NCBI GenBank assembly: GCA_900548085.1
Contig: URJF01000106.1
Coordinates: 1 to 5,180 of the forward strand
DNA length: 5,180 nt
Direction: 5' to 3'
From: an uncultured Oscillospiraceae bacterium
GTDB taxonomy: Bacteria; Bacillota; Clostridia; Oscillospirales; Acutalibacteraceae
Part shown: positions 4,782 to 5,180 of the stretch, in pieces
How the letters are laid out: every line of letters starts with the position of its first letter
Numbering within the stretch: position 1 is the stretch's first letter
Notes under the pieces: model-generated
What the model saw: the letters and a program-made list of their open reading frames with translations, nothing else
Told to the model about the DNA's origin: nothing
Database searches by the model: none
Made by a program: the position numbers and the translations under genes

Positions 4782-5180
4782 AATTTTGTATTTCATCAAA
4801 TCTTTTTCAAACATCTCGAAAAAGTCTTCGTTATTCTTGTTTTTGATTGCTTTCAAATATGAATGGGTTTGATAGCTTCTGTTGGACAATTCTATAACGC
4901 AAACGGCAAGATTTGAGCAATGATCGGCAATACGCTCAAGGCTGTTGATTATATCAAAAAACAACATTCCGTTTTCTACACTGCACTCACCTGCCTGCAA
5001 TCTCTTTGCGTGGCGGGCACGAAGCTCCTCCTTCAGATTATCTACAACCTGTTCAAGCGGCTCTATTTCACTGGCAAGCTGACTGTCATCGGTTTCAAAA
5101 GCTACCACAGCCTTGTGTGTAATATCTCTGACAGCACGACTCATAATCTCAAGCTCTCTATTGGCATCATCGCTGAAATG
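4779..5180 (-). CDS. Probable Na+/phosphate cotransporter family protein, C-terminal PhoU-like domain (5' end outside window)
   Basis: The reading frame is open to the right edge, giving 133 C-terminal residues. The Met at 5144 is internal, because 12 further in-frame codons (HFSDDANRELEI) precede it. The segment is helical and acidic with a PhoU-type three-helix pattern. It includes EIEPLEQVVDNLKEELRARH and the motif ERIADHCSNLAVCVIEL. In stand-alone PhoU proteins the equivalent helix typically reads like GDHAxNIAE. The DHCSN form, together with LQAGECSVENG before it, is typical of the cytoplasmic tail of NptA-type Na/Pi cotransporters (PF02690 followed by a PhoU domain). The transporter reading is therefore preferred, though no membrane helices lie within the window to prove it. 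Such proteins move phosphate with sodium, and the tail probably modulates this. Its position 9 nt upstream of a PhoB-like regulator fits a phosphate operon. A stand-alone PhoU is the main alternative. Confidence 0.7.
   Translation of the reverse strand, partial: HFSDDANRELEIMSRAVRDITHKAVVAFETDDSQLASEIEPLEQVVDNLKEELRARHAKRLQAGECSVENGMLFFDIINSLERIADHCSNLAVCVIELSNRSYQTHSYLKAIKNKNNEDFFEMFEKDLMKYKI

Noticed and set aside
4179..4862. Plus-strand open frame of 227 codons opposite the response regulator and transporter tail
   Set aside because: It is long but antisense to an intact response regulator, and its Phe/Ile/Cys/His-rich product looks like a reverse-complement shadow.
4779..5144. Complete 121-residue protein starting at the Met encoded at 5144
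   Set aside because: The frame stays open for 12 more codons to the window edge, and the visible part is only the end of a PhoU-like domain, so the gene is cut by the window rather than short.

Overview
The window looks like ordinary chromosome from a low-to-mid-GC Gram-positive anaerobe, most likely a member of the Clostridia. That placement is an inference. It rests on the A-type architecture of the RNase P RNA (Bacilli normally carry the B type), strong AGGAG-type ribosome binding sites, the close resemblance of the protein pair at 838-2716 to Bacillus/Clostridium inositol-catabolism enzymes, and a Gram-positive PhoP/PhoR-like pair. No phage, insertion sequence, CRISPR array or other mobile signature was found.

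Layout from left to right. (1) The first 110 codons of a biotin transporter S component, BioY, lie on the minus strand and run off the left edge. The gene has its own promoter, and a clear BirA-type biotin operator overlaps the -35 box. (2) Divergent from it, a strong sigma-A-like promoter drives rnpB, the RNase P RNA (about 480-813), which closes with a perfect 11-bp P1 helix. (3) With no visible terminator, a two-gene unit starts about 25 nt later: a class II aldolase resembling IolJ, then a PfkB-family sugar kinase that is clearly IolC-like. (4) A compact hairpin with T/A tracts on both flanks ends this unit and also serves the opposing operon. (5) On the minus strand, reading right to left, are the C-terminal end of a probable Na+/phosphate cotransporter with a PhoU-like domain, an OmpR/PhoB-family response regulator, and a PhoR-like sensor histidine kinase. 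These are packed tightly enough for translational coupling.

How the genes work together. IolC phosphorylates 2-deoxy-5-keto-D-gluconate, and IolJ cleaves the product to dihydroxyacetone phosphate and malonate semialdehyde, so the pair covers two consecutive late steps of myo-inositol degradation. No other iol gene is visible. The response regulator and kinase form a cognate two-component system, and the adjacent phosphate-transporter-like protein suggests phosphate as the signal or target. BioY is an independent biotin-uptake gene under biotin repression.

No undescribed system was found. The points most worth checking are the BirA operator/promoter overlap, the terminator-less rnpB-iolJ junction, the isolated iolJ-iolC pair, and the ribosome binding site that straddles a stop codon in the Pho-like operon.
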